Below are positions 22,692 through 33,909 of a stretch of DNA of 64,000 nucleotides, piece after piece. The position numbers and the translations under genes were made by a program. Each line of letters begins with the position of its first letter. Within the stretch, counting starts at the first letter, position 1. The notes beneath the pieces are model-generated. The model did not search any database. It was not told where the DNA came from and worked only from the letters and a program-made list of their open reading frames with translations. Origin of the DNA: Triops longicaudatus (taxonomy: Eukaryota > Arthropoda > Branchiopoda > Notostraca > Triopsidae); assembly GCA_022885665.1 (NCBI GenBank), contig JAGQDJ010000024.1, forward strand, positions 930,001-994,000. The letters run 5' to 3'.

Positions 22692-22921
22692 CTTCCTAAC
22701 ATTTTTTTCGTACCTGGGAAAAATCGAGTATAAAAGAGTTGCATAAACTTTTGATTGCTCGGGAATACGGGAAGTTTGTACCAGGTTTCTTTTATTCCTT
22801 TTTCCCAACTTGTGCTCAAGTGAATTTTCAAAGTGAAAACATTCGGCATATTGAGAAGAGTTTCACGATTGCTCAAGTGTCTGGCTCTTGACAACAAGGA
22901 AGTCAATAAGGTAATGCTTCC
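22692..22921 (-). CDS. Possible internal exon, best splice borders
   Basis: Read on the minus strand, a strong pyrimidine tract (TTCCTTCCTCTCTCTCTGTAG) ends at 22,922, and GGAAG|GTAATA closes the candidate. The 230 bases between are open in one frame and read like protein throughout, for example HLSTSWEKGIKETWYKLPVF and KFMQLFYTRFFPGTKKML. The frame has a TAG exactly at the acceptor and a TAA inside the donor, so it opens and closes at the splice sites. An overlapping minus-strand frame (22,863-23,180) lies upstream. No family is recognised. Confidence 0.25.
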
Positions 22922-23639
22922 CTACAGAGAGAGAGGAAGGAACAGAGAAATATTCGGTGTGCTCCAGCTTCCAAATTAAGTCAACTTCAATTACACTTAC
23001 ACTCGCTTTTCGCAAGAAGGATATGGGGCGGCAGCGAGAAAAGGGATTAAAAAATGCCCCAGAAAATAAACGACACTGCAGGCACGTGGCGCCATGAGCA
23101 ATAAGTGCCGTGAATGAAGAAATTCCGTGAGGAACGCTTTGTAAATTAGAAACCCTCGTGCTGAACAGCCACGTTTGCACGAAAAGGGTGAACTAAGTTA
23201 AGACGGAGAAGCTTTTCATGACCTTACAAAACTAAAAAGTTATAATCAAAAGCCTCGTTTTCCGTCATCTCCTTTCAACTTTGGCTATTCCTTTCCCTTT
23301 CTTTGCCGTCTACATGAATCCAAAAAGAAGCTTGTGTTGCAAATTCTCATGCATTTCGAGGAAAAAAGAAGCACGGTTTACAAGTGCTTTAACACCAGGG
23401 AGCTGAAGCCATGCTAACGACTCATCACACGTACAGCGGATTGTCGCAAATGTCGTAATACGTGTAACAGGCTATAGCCATTGTTGCTAGGGCTTGTGTT
23501 CTCCAGCAGAGTACTAGTTTACTGCGTTCTTAATTATTTCGCCATTTTTGCTTCAGGAGATAAAATAGATCACGCGAATTCTTTTGTCCTTTTAAGAGAG
23601 CAAGTTTAGTTTTCCGGGAGTTAAACGGGGTTTTCTGAT

Positions 23640-24440
23640 CGACGACCAGCTTCACGCGTAATGTTCATGTAGATTAAATTCCGCGGAAAAAGAGTTCAGT
23701 CTACATAAGATTATTCTACTACGAATTATTCGGTATAATTACTAAAAAATCCATACTGTTATTGCTTGGGTTACCTTTCAAATGCCAAACTGTTATGTTC
23801 GTTTCTTTCACATAAATATGCCCAGTTTGGATGTGAATATTATTTCTTCTACATTTTTCACTCTTTCCCTCTCTGTGCATACTGTATTGACACTTCTGTA
23901 ACTCAGATTTTAGAATATGTCAAAAGATTTTGCCAATTGTACCTGAAAAACCGCTAGTCTGATTGAAAAGGTTATTTTTAATGCTACGCGTAACACCTAA
24001 AAGATTTTTTCCCCCAACTTTGTGCGAGTAAAACCTGGCAAAGTTGTAATTTTTAATGTTTGCAAATATTCAAAATGCTTTTTGCAAAAAAAAAAAAAAA
24101 AAAAAATTTCGGTAGCACACCCGCAAATCTTACAAAAACTTTACTGTCGCAAAGCTTTCGTAAATTGTTGAACTGTATTCGCCTTGTCACCTGCGAGAAT
24201 TAACCACGTTATTTAATCATACGTGCTGTAGCTCCGCTATGGCCTTAGTTAGCGTTAAGTTTGAGCTATTTATTTATAGGTTATACCTATTATGGTGCAT
24301 TTCACTGTACCATTTTGTAGTCTTTGTATTTTTATCCTAGATCGTTTACATGTCGCGATTTCGTTATCCAACATTTAATTTTTATTTTTTTTCTATTTAT
24401 TTTCCCATCTCGTATTGTCTCTTACTAAAGCGAACTGATG
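23640..24440. other. AT-rich island 3
   Basis: AT-rich and featureless except for an A21 run at 24,086-24,106. No gene or terminal repeats were seen. Confidence 0.6.
24086..24106 (+). repeat. A21 homopolymer
   Basis: Twenty-one A, the longest A-run in the window. It could be the tail of an old retroposed transcript, but I found no target-site duplication or recognisable upstream body. Slippage is an equal alternative. Confidence 0.9.
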
Positions 24441-25080
24441 ATAAGCGAAAATGGTATCCACAGAAAGGAAATCCAGCAATGGAGTGAGAAAGACAATTTT
24501 ATGACGATTACTCGTTGTAAAAGCACGGAGGGACACACATTGCCAAGTATTTATTCGCTAATATTCCGTTTTTCTCTGTCGACGGAGGGCACAGTCGACA
24601 AAATAAAATTCATTTTCTCCTCTTCCATCACAACTGCACAAGAAATAAATGGCAACAGCAATGGGCGTCCTCTCTTCCTTCTGGGACCCTTTTTTATTAT
24701 CAAAGCCAGCAGCCCAAGCACCCGTGGCGACCCTTGAGGCGAGGTTCACAACACGAACCCCTTATGATTTTATGAGAGAAACATTAACCGTTAACAACCC
24801 TTTTTTTAATGCCACTTGGCTTGGGCTCAACGGCTGGCACGATGGCTACACACTTTTTTGTTGCAAGGAAAGCCTTGCTACCGGAAAAGTCTTTTACGCA
24901 AACAACCAGGCTACAGTCTCGCAGAGCAAAGCGAAAAGAAGAAAAAGACCCTGCAACTCTGGCTCCGAACGAATGTGAGTCCTGAACAGTGAATGGCACC
25001 TCAACTATATTCAACTTTACGGACCTGAAATTAGTCAGGGGCTCGCAGGTTTATGAAGCACTGAATTCAATATAGGCATG
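24440..25080. other. Mixed-composition DNA
   Basis: Overlapping short open frames occur on both strands, including a 99-codon plus-strand frame with ATG at 24,438 whose start is hydrophilic (MISENGIHRKEIQQWSEKDN). Nothing is recognised and chance explains the lengths. Confidence 0.5.
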
Positions 25081-27080
25081 CAACTTTTGCTGAGTGCCTC
25101 TTAAACAATTTCTGAGCCTCAGGTTTGTAGCAACTCGGAATCGTTTACCCTATTTTTGGAAAAAATATAAAAACAAAGGAACACTTCAGCATAACTTGTT
25201 CTTTGTTGTTTACATTTGTGCGTTCAACAGCAATACAACCTTCGCTTTTACAACCAACCTTTGCAGAAAGAAAATCGGGATCGCCAAACTTTGCTTTTAA
25301 CTATTAGGTCGTCCAATAACTCAAGCACAAAGTTTTTCGATTGAGAAATTCTTTAGCTTACTCGTAAATAATCAAGCAAGTTAATTTGTTAAGTGTTTTA
25401 TCTCGTTTCAACGTCTGACTTTTAGTATTTTACTAGGCTTTTGACTTTACTCAAAGAAAAATGCACAAGATTTGTAATGTAGAGTCAATACTTGATACCA
25501 ATGCCATTATAATGTTTATACAGTTCGTCTGGTTCCGACAAAGTTAAGAATGGTTGATAACAGATGACAAATCAATTGGAACTGATTCCTTTGATGCAAC
25601 AAACTTCGTAATAGGACTGGAAAACCCTAGTTCCACGTGATTTGCACTTGGGCGGTTTACCTTGAGGTTTGTGGACTCAATGGCCAATGGCATTTTTATT
25701 TTTTGCAAGTACGATCAATGAGATACCACTATTGGCCACAACTGGAGCTTACTGTGATTACTTAACATATTCTACAGATTTCATGCAAAAAAAGAGGGCG
25801 CTTGAAATATTTGATTAATATATTTTTAGTGCGGAGTAAAATGTTGTGGAGCAACACTGCCATACAATCGGCTTAACTGTACACTATATTTTCAGGACCT
25901 AAAATTGTATCAAATTATGTAAATTACTCTTTATGGTTTTACATTAAAATACGTTAAAATAGCACTATTATATTATTTTTGTATGTTATGTTACAGGATG
26001 CACTAGAAACTATTTTTATTTTATTTTATTTTTTTCCTGGTAGAAACTTGTACTGACTGAGAAGAAGTTTTTCACGGGAAAACGACTTGACTCTTGGTAC
26101 AATTTTTTTTTTTGCATTAATAGCATTGGTATTCTAAACAGCTTTTTCGATGTTAAGAGGCTTATTAAAGCGAAGAAAGCTGGTCCACAAAAAGTAATAG
26201 GTGGGCCAATCAGGGCTCCTATTTCATACAGTTTTAAGCGGAATACTTAACAAGAACGCAATGTCTTTCAATAAAAAAACAAACGCAGGAACGTAAGCCT
26301 CACGAATCCTGCGGAGGCATTAGACAACGGAAGAATTATTTTCTATTTTTTTTTCTGAAACAAGTATGCACGATCTTATTAGAAGACCTAATATATTCCC
26401 CAGGAGCTAGAGGAAACTTTCGTACGGAGAGCTAACCTAGGAGAGAAACTTGGCTTTTATCGCTAGCAAAGCAACTACGAAAACTCGGAACTTTGGGACG
26501 TGAAAAACATGCACCAAGAGATCTGTTTCTTAAAATCTTACACAACAACAACAGAATTACTTTAGGAAGCTCGGGAATATTACAACAAGTACAGTCTTCA
26601 ATCACCACGCCTCTTCACTCCTACCGGCCCTCCTCACCCTACACCCCTTAACTTAATTAGTCTTACCAAAGTGCAGCAAACCGTAAGAAAGTGCGGATCA
26701 ATATAAGCCAGGAAGAGCTCACAGACGTCACTTGCGATGCACGTTTCTATGAATGTGAGAGGAAATCATTCAAGTCGCTCATGTGCCATAGGGAGCGCCA
26801 AAATGTATCCAAATACTAATATTATAAAAAATACAGAAATAAATACTTTAAAATAAACATGGTAAATTTCCCAAGCCACAGAAAATCCTTGCGTATAAAC
26901 TTACATTTTCTTGTAGAGAAATGCTATTCTAATCAATTATCAAGCCTGAGTAGAAACTGACTCACTTTGTAAACATTTAAAAGAAAAGTAAAAAAAAGAA
27001 AAAAATAACCTCAATAAGAAAAGTTTTTCCTCCCATACAACCTTTTCCTTATTACGGCATATAAATGTACAGCAAAGAAT
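25080..27080. other. AT-rich island 4
   Basis: AT-rich with ATTTT-type low complexity at 26,010-26,035 and several T- and A-runs. No open frame longer than 68 codons was found and no repeat ends were seen. Probably intergenic or intronic. Confidence 0.65.
26010..26035. repeat. ATTTT pentanucleotide-like repeat
   Basis: Three to four copies of ATTTT merge into a T-run. Simple sequence. Confidence 0.85.
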
Positions 27081-27277
27081 CCATGCAGACGACCCTTCAT
27101 ATGTCTAGTCTTTTCATTGCACTGACGTAAACTGACCAGGGTGGTCATTTTAATCCGTGCTACACGCTTTTTTGTTTGTATACTGGGCTTCTCCCATACC
27201 AGGAAAGAATTAGACTATTCGTAGTGAGTCAACAAAGCTACTTAACCATTTTTTCGTTTTGCTTTTTTTCTGTGCAG

Positions 27278-27403
27278 CTTTGTTGTCCGGTGGTCGTAAA
27301 AACGGATCACTTCCTTTTAGATCGTTCCGCTTGTATAAGGCGAGGAAATGAGAGGCGTATTTTCAGGTCCTACGGCTTGACTTCATCAGTGGCCCAGCTC
27401 TAG
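27278..27403 (+). CDS. Possible terminal exon (weak)
   Basis: A textbook-like 3' splice signal, a T-rich tract ending TTTTTTTCTGTGCAG, finishes at 27,277. One frame then runs 41 codons to a TAG and reads like protein (CPVVVKTDHFLLDRSACIRR). Past the TAG the same frame is open again to 27,733, so 27,176-27,733 has one stop in 186 codons. By estimate about two such pairs are expected by chance in 64 kb. Confidence 0.17.
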   Translation, partial: LCCPVVVKTDHFLLDRSACIRRGNERRIFRSYGLTSSVAQL

Positions 27404-27457
27404 CTACTGTACTCCATTTCCCCCTCTATCCCATTCCGCTCTATACTACTCTATGGT

Positions 27458-27733
27458 ATGTACACCACACCTGACACACCGATTAGGTCGGGCCTTTCAT
27501 TAGCTTTTCCTTCTCTAACTAGACTGTCACATGCTACTCAAACTGATAGGAACTCCCACCAAGACTCAATTATCCCACAACGCAAAGGAAACACTACCGA
27601 CACATTTCGCTGCACAAAAAAGCCCTACTTGGCGAAACACATTTTCTCAGATCCATTACATAAAAAAACTACTTTCACCCTTCCCCTTTTGAAGGAAAAT
27701 GAAGTAGATTCTAAAAAATCTATAAGTTTTTAA
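27458..27733 (+). CDS. Hypothetical Ser/Thr-rich frame (weak)
   Basis: A 91-codon frame rich in Ser, Thr, Pro and Lys (for example RKGNTTDTFRCTKKPYLAKH), in frame with the candidate at 27,278-27,403 but separated from it by one TAG. The composition follows the local C- and A-rich bias of the DNA, so it may be an artefact. It could also be the decayed 3' part of a gene. Confidence 0.1.
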   Translation: MYTTPDTPIRSGLSLAFPSLTRLSHATQTDRNSHQDSIIPQRKGNTTDTFRCTKKPYLAKHIFSDPLHKKTTFTLPLLKENEVDSKKSISF

Positions 27734-27919
27734 CTCTTTCGGGGACCACTTTTTTACTCTTATTTCCACATTAATTACACTGCCCACTATAAAACTGCGC
27801 TTAAGCTCCGGAAATGGCGACAAAATGACTATGGAAAAAACCTCCAATTTCCCATGGCAACCCCATTATTTATATTTCCCCCTGTCTTTTTTTCTTTTGG
27901 ACACTACGTTTCGAGATTG

Positions 27920-27933
27920 CCCCCCCCCCCCCC
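27920..27933. repeat. C14 homopolymer
   Basis: Fourteen consecutive C. It is one base short of the minimum for four G3 tracts with single-base loops on the minus strand. Confidence 0.9.
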
Positions 27934-28799
27934 TTTAGTTTCTCTGGTAAGGATAGCAGAATCGGGAAAGTTTTACGGTAGATATTAGACAGCAGATCTT
28001 ACCAAAAGGATAACCTCCAACCCCCGATGCGAGCTACGGCTCTCCGATAGAAGTTCGTAGGACTTTGAGTTGTGTAGTAATATATAAGGTTTATTCTGTA
28101 GCAGATCTTCCCATTCTACACTCGACTATTACTCGACTTGGGTCTTTTCCGATCGATATCTGCCTTCGTGGCAGGTTATTATGAATTACCTGAAATTCTT
28201 ACGCCTCTATCTCGATAAATTTAGTTCTGCCTAGGCGTGCAGAGTGTTTTTATGATTTAGTTGAAAATAAAATAGTCAGAGAGAAATGGAAAAAAGGAAA
28301 CACAAACTTGCTGTTATAAATCGTAGGAGCGTTTTTTATATTCCCTACAGCAAGTATATCAACACCTCACCAAGAATCTAAAGGAGGTCTTAGTAAATAA
28401 TAGTTTTGGCACTTTGATAATAAATTAGCTGGCGCCTTAGGAGTACAACTTGCTTCGCGAGATGGTACCTTTCGCAGGTTACGGATACCACTTCACAGAA
28501 CATAAAGAAGAAACGTTCATCTTGACTTGCTGGTCAAAATTTGAGATTATGGGCTGCATCACGGCTTTAAGAGAATTCGGCATTCGTTTTTTTTTCTAGC
28601 GTCGAAAGTACATTCCTAAATAAAGTTTGCAAAAAACACACCAAGACACCACGGTGACTTGAACCGTGACTAACTTGCCAGTGTAAACACAACCTTAGTT
28701 TCAAGGGAACTGGGAACGCAAAGACGATTACAAACTCGACACGCCAAAGTTTCGAATAGAAAAACACTGGCTCAATATCCCACCATGAATGTAACTATA

Positions 28800-29250
28800 A
28801 TTCAAGCAAAGAAACGCTAAGTGACTTAGATTTATTATCTGGCTTGCACTAAATCTTAAGAGTAACAAATTTCAAACATGTGTGATATGTGCATGCACAA
28901 TGGGCAATTTGCCAAGACCGGTAAATTTCCACAAGATTTCATCGAATGACCATTAATTCCTAATTTGTCACGTTTGCTCCAGCAATGAATTGAAGATTTT
29001 GCGCATTAACATAGGTGTACACTTGTTCAAATATCCATTAGCTTACCGTTGTTTTCACTTTAATTTTCTTTATCTCTAAGCTATTTAATTTTGCTATTTA
29101 ATAAAAAAAAGTCACGATAATTAAGGAAACTGTGCAGTTTTACAGTGGATTCAGCGGAATGGATTTCAGTGGTAAGTTGAGTTTCTATTAGATTTCAACA
29201 CGACAAAACAAGATATTTCTTTACAAATTTTTCAAGTAACATGTTCATGT
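28800..29250. other. AT-rich island 5
   Basis: A small AT-rich stretch. A GTG|GTAAGTTG donor-like site at about 29,170 lacks a convincing exon. Nothing else is seen. Confidence 0.5.
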
Positions 29251-29700
29251 TTCTAATACGACGGTACAAAAGGGAGGATTTCCTGCAAGTCAAGGTGACC
29301 CTTACACGAAAATGAGTCCGGATAGATCTTTTGCAACCACGAAACGCAAATAAGTCTGACGAGAGCGAAAAACGGTTTACGTGATTCAGCCCTGGCAAGA
29401 TAACTGCTGGCGGTCGGATGATACGTATCTAAGAAAGCAAAAGCCGCGGCAGTAGCAGTAGCTGCAGGAGTATTATGCAAGTTTATTTAATGAGTGTGTG
29501 GTGCTGCCTGGAGCTTATTTGTCCCGTCCGTCATCAAAAGTCTCTTTTGCGGTAGCATCAACATAACCACCGGAGCAGAAAGTAGCAAAACGTATGTAAA
29601 TCTTTTTCTGTAGAAATAAATGCTTTGGCAAGTTCCTGCTGGCAGAAAACTTGAAGAGCTCGTTTCTTGCTCTCAGGATTCCTAAAACTCCCCCAATTCC

Positions 29701-29723
29701 TCTCTCTCTCTCTCTATCTCTCT
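29701..29723. repeat. TC microsatellite
   Basis: TC repeated with one TA interruption. Simple sequence. Confidence 0.9.
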
Positions 29724-31300
29724 TTATCGTCGTTCCGGCCGACGAAAGGAAAGCATGTCACGCAAATATCGTTGGAATGATGTAAGCGTAATTCAAACAC
29801 AGTAAAAAGCTACTGGAACGAGTCGAAAACGCAAATTTTCTGAGAGCGCTAGGCAAGGCAAGGTTCCACTTCTTTCGCTGCGTCCATTTACCGCATTGGG
29901 AAACGAAAAATCGTGCAAGTGTCGTAATGAGGCTAGTTTTTCGTCTGGAAGGCGTTTTTATTCATTTTTTCCACAAGGTTTTAGTTCAAAAGAAACCTAT
30001 AAATCTTGGCACACGGATATAGTAAATCTTCGTTCTGTTTGAAGCCCTAAAAGCCCCTTTTAAGGTTATGTAATAAAATACTCTTACAAAAACCTGAAAT
30101 GGGGAGAAATTACGGAAATAATACACTGGTGTGAATGGTAATCTTTGCCCTGCTTTGAAAATCGATTGAAACTTAATGTAGGGAGATTAATGGTACCCTT
30201 AGCTGAAATATGGAAGGTTGCTATACATTTCTCCCCCCTTTTCGCCTGAACAGCATTATTGTGACCGTCTTATTTTGAAAGCTAGAACGTTCTCAACTCA
30301 TCTACCCCTCCTTCCAATAAGGAAAAGCGAAGCAGCTTTTTTTGCAACCAGGATTACTTCCAATTACGACGCTTCACATAAAAAGCAACACTACGCTATT
30401 CATGCATTTCGTGGACTTCTGCCCCTGATGGAGCACTATACTCCTTTTTTGACTCTGTCCAGGCCAAAGTGATTTATAACAGAATTTCCAAACGGGATGA
30501 TATCTGGGCAATCTGTGGACTTTTTTTTTCCCTCCAAGGTTCCTTTCTCCGAGTGTAGTAGCTTTCATAGATTAAAGGTTGCCCGATTTTTAAGGACGAC
30601 AGTCAGTACGGTGAGTGAATAGCGGAAAACCATGAATAATTGCTGCTGGCTACTAGGCTTGTGCTTTTCAATTGCATCTTAAATAGCTAAGACCAAGAGA
30701 CGCCAATCCAAACAAAAGGCGAAATAAATTATACCCTCGCTACTGTGCGTCTAATTCGAAAATTTTAATACTTTATCAAGTCAGGCACAATGCCCTCGCA
30801 TATTTACCAAAATTCCTGGGCGTAATCATTAAATAATTAAGAGAAATGCAATGGATCGAGCCTTCCTTTTGACTATTATACATCTTTACCTATTTATTTC
30901 CGCTCCAGTGACTGACAATTACCAAACCAAGTCTAAGAAATGCGAACAACCCCCCAAAGCATCATATAATTCTCTATTTAATTATTTTTTTCTTGTCTTG
31001 TCACATAATACAGTGCGAAATTAAGATAAGACTACTCTACACAGCTCGTTTCTTTAATGGAATGATCCACACTGGAATGCACAATAGAGAAACGGCAAGT
31101 TCCGGACTTCAAGGGGAAAGGAAAGTGAACCAGGTAATTGGCACAGGCACAGCAGGAGCGTACGCGTGGTTCGCATGTAGATAAAACGCGAAACTAAGAA
31201 TTCGCCAAACTACAACGCACAAACGACCTTGGGATAAAGGAAAAGGAAAACAGAAAGAAAACAACCAGGTTTTCCTTCTTGGCTCCCGATTTCAGGGTCA

Positions 31301-31327
31301 AGAGCAAGAGAGAGAGAAAGAGAGGAG
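31301..31327. repeat. AG microsatellite
   Basis: An imperfect AG tract. On the minus strand it encodes Ser/Leu repeats in chance frames. Confidence 0.85.
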
Positions 31328-32267
31328 ATGCAACCCCGAATGTGGGTCAGTAGGGATAGAGAAAAGGAGAGCAATGACCCATTGCGTATATAGGCCTTAG
31401 CGGCCATGCGGGTCCTTCCGCAAGGCAAAAGGTAGGGTAGTGTAGCATAGCATGAAACTTCCATACGGCGTGGAACAGGGGTGTCTAACCGTTTCTCTTG
31501 AATCTCCAACACGCTGGTGAACTGAAGGCGCAATTCGCCTATATATATGTTTTTCGAATTCGCTGAAATAGTCAAAACTTAGCTTTTTTTGAAAAATATA
31601 CTTCCAGGACTTGTTCCGACTTGAAACGTACATTCTTTCAAGATATGCTATAAGGTCAAGAACTTTCGTACTACGTCAAGTTTTTCGCAATTCTTTGATG
31701 CATTGGTTCTAATGTTATTTGTGGTCAAGACAATACTTCGGCGATTTATGGAATTGTCATTTTGTCACTATGCATTAGAGTCAAAACGGCAGTCCATGTT
31801 ATTATTAAAAATTAAATTCCTTAATCCTTCCTTTGCCTTGTTTTGACGCTTTTGAAACTATCATTCTACGCAATCAGCAGTAAATATTAGAAAATAGTAT
31901 GACGCTGAATAGTGGTCATATTTGAGCAACGTTTGTTTAAGCAATTTTGAAGATCTTACCTTTAAGAAAATAAAGTTGTGGCTTGGCAATGATGCAACAA
32001 GCAGGTAACACACAGGTAACTTGCACTATCACTTCTATATATGCTGTCACGTATTAAATACGAAGTAATACAAAATTGTTGATTTTACCAAGCACATACG
32101 CCAAAGTTTGCCGCTGATGTACGACAACACAGGGCCTTGAACTTGGAGCGCATGAATCGAGAACTGCGATCTACAGACACGTAGCCCGGGTTTTACGCGC
32201 CGCGTTTAGTTTTAGCGCGCTTTTTCATGTTCGTTGAATAGCGTTTTCATTGCGAGATTTTTGCGGC

Positions 32268-32325
32268 TAAACTGGTAGAAAACGATTTAGTAGTAAATTT
32301 TAAACTGGTAGTAAATTTTAGTTTA
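32268..32325. repeat. Interleaved short direct repeats
   Basis: GTAGTAAATTTTA occurs at 32,290-32,302 and 32,308-32,320 with an 18-base period. TAAACTGGTAG occurs at 32,268-32,278 and 32,301-32,311. The two families interleave, which points to more than one local duplication. Confidence 0.85.
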
Positions 32326-32374
32326 TGCGAGGGATGCGTTTCTGAAAAAGTACAAATCGAGATTAATTTTCGTG

Positions 32375-32410
32375 TTAGAAAGACAGGGATATCGATATAT
32401 CTCTTTCTAA
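32375..32410. repeat. Compact 14-bp hairpin with bulge
   Basis: TTAGAAAGA (32,375-32,383) pairs with TCTTTCTAA (32,402-32,410). Inside, GATAT (32,388-32,392) pairs with ATATC (32,397-32,401) around a CGAT loop, with a four-base bulge on the 5' side. It could be an RNA stem-loop or a palindromic DNA site. It is too short for a typical microRNA precursor. Confidence 0.85.
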
Positions 32411-33203
32411 AGTATCTAAAGAAGCCGCCAGATGTATATTATTTCGTCAAAACTTAATTTGAAAATCTTTTAATAGCAGTTCATATACAATGAGAGTAAT
32501 TTAGACTATGAATTGAAATGACTGGGAAAGCAATTAGACGGTAAACTCAATACTGAGTCTTGTTTTAGTGTTTCATTGTGCACTACTTTCAAATAGAAAA
32601 ACATAACTATCACAAAGTAAAAAGGCAGCTTCTAAAAATAGTACTACACCGCCTGAACACGCTCTTGTACTTAAAGTTTGTTCAGAATTTACATACAAAA
32701 ATAATAGTTTTAAAGGAAATAAGCAAATACAATACACACCAGGGATGTACTGTATTAACACAGAAGGTTTAAGGAATTCTTGAGAAACGGAACTTATGAA
32801 ACGTTATCTGTTACGTATAATAGAAAATAAAAAAAAATTGCTGAAGGATTTTTCATTTAGTATTCATTCACAAGTATAGTTAGTAGCCATGGTTTAACGA
32901 GGAAAAGTCGTGCATGCATCTATTGCGTTTATTACGATGTTTTAAAATTTCTTGCGGTATTCATGTCCTCTCCCATTATGTATAATCTTCACATCAAATC
33001 GTTCGCGAACGTGTGTCCTTTTGCTCCTTAACAATTTAATGAAATAATCTATGCAAAGAGCGTACATTGCTGATACCAAGTTTGGTCGTACTAGACACCC
33101 TTAAAAAGATAATTAGGTGGACCAGTAGCTTTCACTTAGTTTCGGCGACATTGTAAATTGACCCCAGACAAAAGCTACGCAATTTACTAGAGAAAAGACT
33201 TAC

Positions 33204-33408
33204 TGTACAGGAAATTCTTCCACTACATGATTCTTTTTAAGCGCTAGCTTCATGTTCCAGAGTTTCGTTTTTCTTTTTTTTTTTCGCCCTTTCCCTACGT
33301 CTTTGAACTTCGTACAAAAAGGAAAAAGCCAGCTCTGGACTATCAGGACCATCCTGGACAACAATAGGTGCTTAAATCCTAGCTTGGGAATTGTATGATT
33401 TAGTGGCA
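33204..33408 (-). CDS. Possible internal exon (weak)
   Basis: Read on the minus strand, TACTAAT (33,415-33,421) and GACAAG precede the stretch, and CTGTACA|GTAAGT closes it with a strong donor. The frame between is open and basic in its centre (a KGRKKKRKTK run encoded by a polypurine tract), ending KLALKKNHVVEEFPV. The TACTAAT is only about 8 bases from the AG, closer than a normal branch point. A long minus-strand frame lies just upstream (33,487-33,909). No family is recognised. Confidence 0.18.
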
Positions 33409-33486
33409 CTTGTCATTAGTAGATAATAAGAAGGCTAAGATGGTCGGTGGCGCACTTCTCTGCATTACCCGTTTCTGTCAGTCCAA

Positions 33487-33909
33487 CTAAGAAGCAACAA
33501 AGGGGTGGCGTGCATCCATGCATAAAATGCTCAGCTCAGTGTTCTCTATCTTTAATAAAGCAAAGTGAAACTTGCACTTGGGACCATTTAGGGCATTATT
33601 CCCCATAAATGACAGCACTAAATCAAGATGTAGCCCTATCCTTTCTTCCATAGACCTACACTGTCTTTGCAGTTTGGTGCGCTGTAATGGCCCAAGCAAT
33701 GGTTTGCTCGCCCATTGTAAAGTGAAGATCAGGGCGCGGCCTTCTTGACAAACTTGAACCGATTTTCGCCCCTTTTTATCTCCATCAAAGCGCAAGGCGA
33801 AACCCGTTAACTTTTTATTTGCACTCATCTCTTCTCCATAGTAAAAAAAAAAAACATCATACATAAACGCACAGAACTCCCCTTCAACAGTGCAGTCAAC
33901 TTGAAACAA
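33487..33909 (-). CDS. Hypothetical 140-codon frame (weak)
   Basis: One of the longest clean frames. From an internal Met it reads MSANKKLTGFALRFDGDKKG, then mixed charged and hydrophobic residues ending in DARHPFVAS. The composition looks protein-like along the whole length and lacks simple repeats apart from a short Phe/Tyr run near the start. It sits upstream of the exon candidate at 33,204-33,408 on the same strand, so the two could belong to one gene. No domain is recognised and chance allows one such frame. Confidence 0.2.
   Translation of the reverse strand: MFQVDCTVEGEFCAFMYDVFFFYYGEEMSANKKLTGFALRFDGDKKGRKSVQVCQEGRALIFTLQWASKPLLGPLQRTKLQRQCRSMEERIGLHLDLVLSFMGNNALNGPKCKFHFALLKIENTELSILCMDARHPFVAS

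Larger units (their letters stand above)
21170..23640. other. Mixed-composition DNA with exon candidates
   Basis: Composition rises sharply after the hairpin element. The stretch carries a protein-like plus-strand frame (21,287-21,523), a 13-base duplication (21,658) and the best-bordered minus-strand exon candidate (22,692-22,921). The remaining sequence shows nothing recognisable. Confidence 0.55.
27080..28800. other. Mixed DNA with C-rich stretch
   Basis: From about 27,400 to 27,935 the plus strand is C-rich and ends in a C14 run. Exon-like frames are listed separately. From 27,940 to 28,800 I see nothing recognisable. Confidence 0.55.
29250..31560. other. Mixed-composition non-coding DNA
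   Basis: It contains a TC tract at 29,701-29,723 and an AG tract at 31,301-31,327. Short open frames occur on both strands, the longest being a 121-codon minus-strand frame (31,210-31,575) with Ser/Leu runs that come from the AG tract. No gene is recognised. Confidence 0.55.
31560..33200. other. AT-rich island 6
   Basis: AT-rich with a local CpG-dense spot at about 32,185-32,225 (GCGCC and GCGCGC motifs). It holds clustered short repeats (32,268-32,325) and a compact hairpin (32,375-32,410). No gene was recognised. Confidence 0.6.

Noticed and set aside
28625..28690. T-arm-like CACGGT/ACCGTG hairpin
   Set aside because: The loop is not TTCRANY and the rest of a tRNA cannot be drawn. A 6-bp hairpin is expected by chance.
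31210..31575. 121-codon minus-strand frame as a gene
   Set aside because: Its Ser/Leu repeats derive from the AG microsatellite at 31,301-31,327 and the remainder has no recognisable pattern.
12440..33200. AT islands as organelle DNA insertions
   Set aside because: No organelle gene fragment, tRNA or rRNA segment is recognisable in any island.
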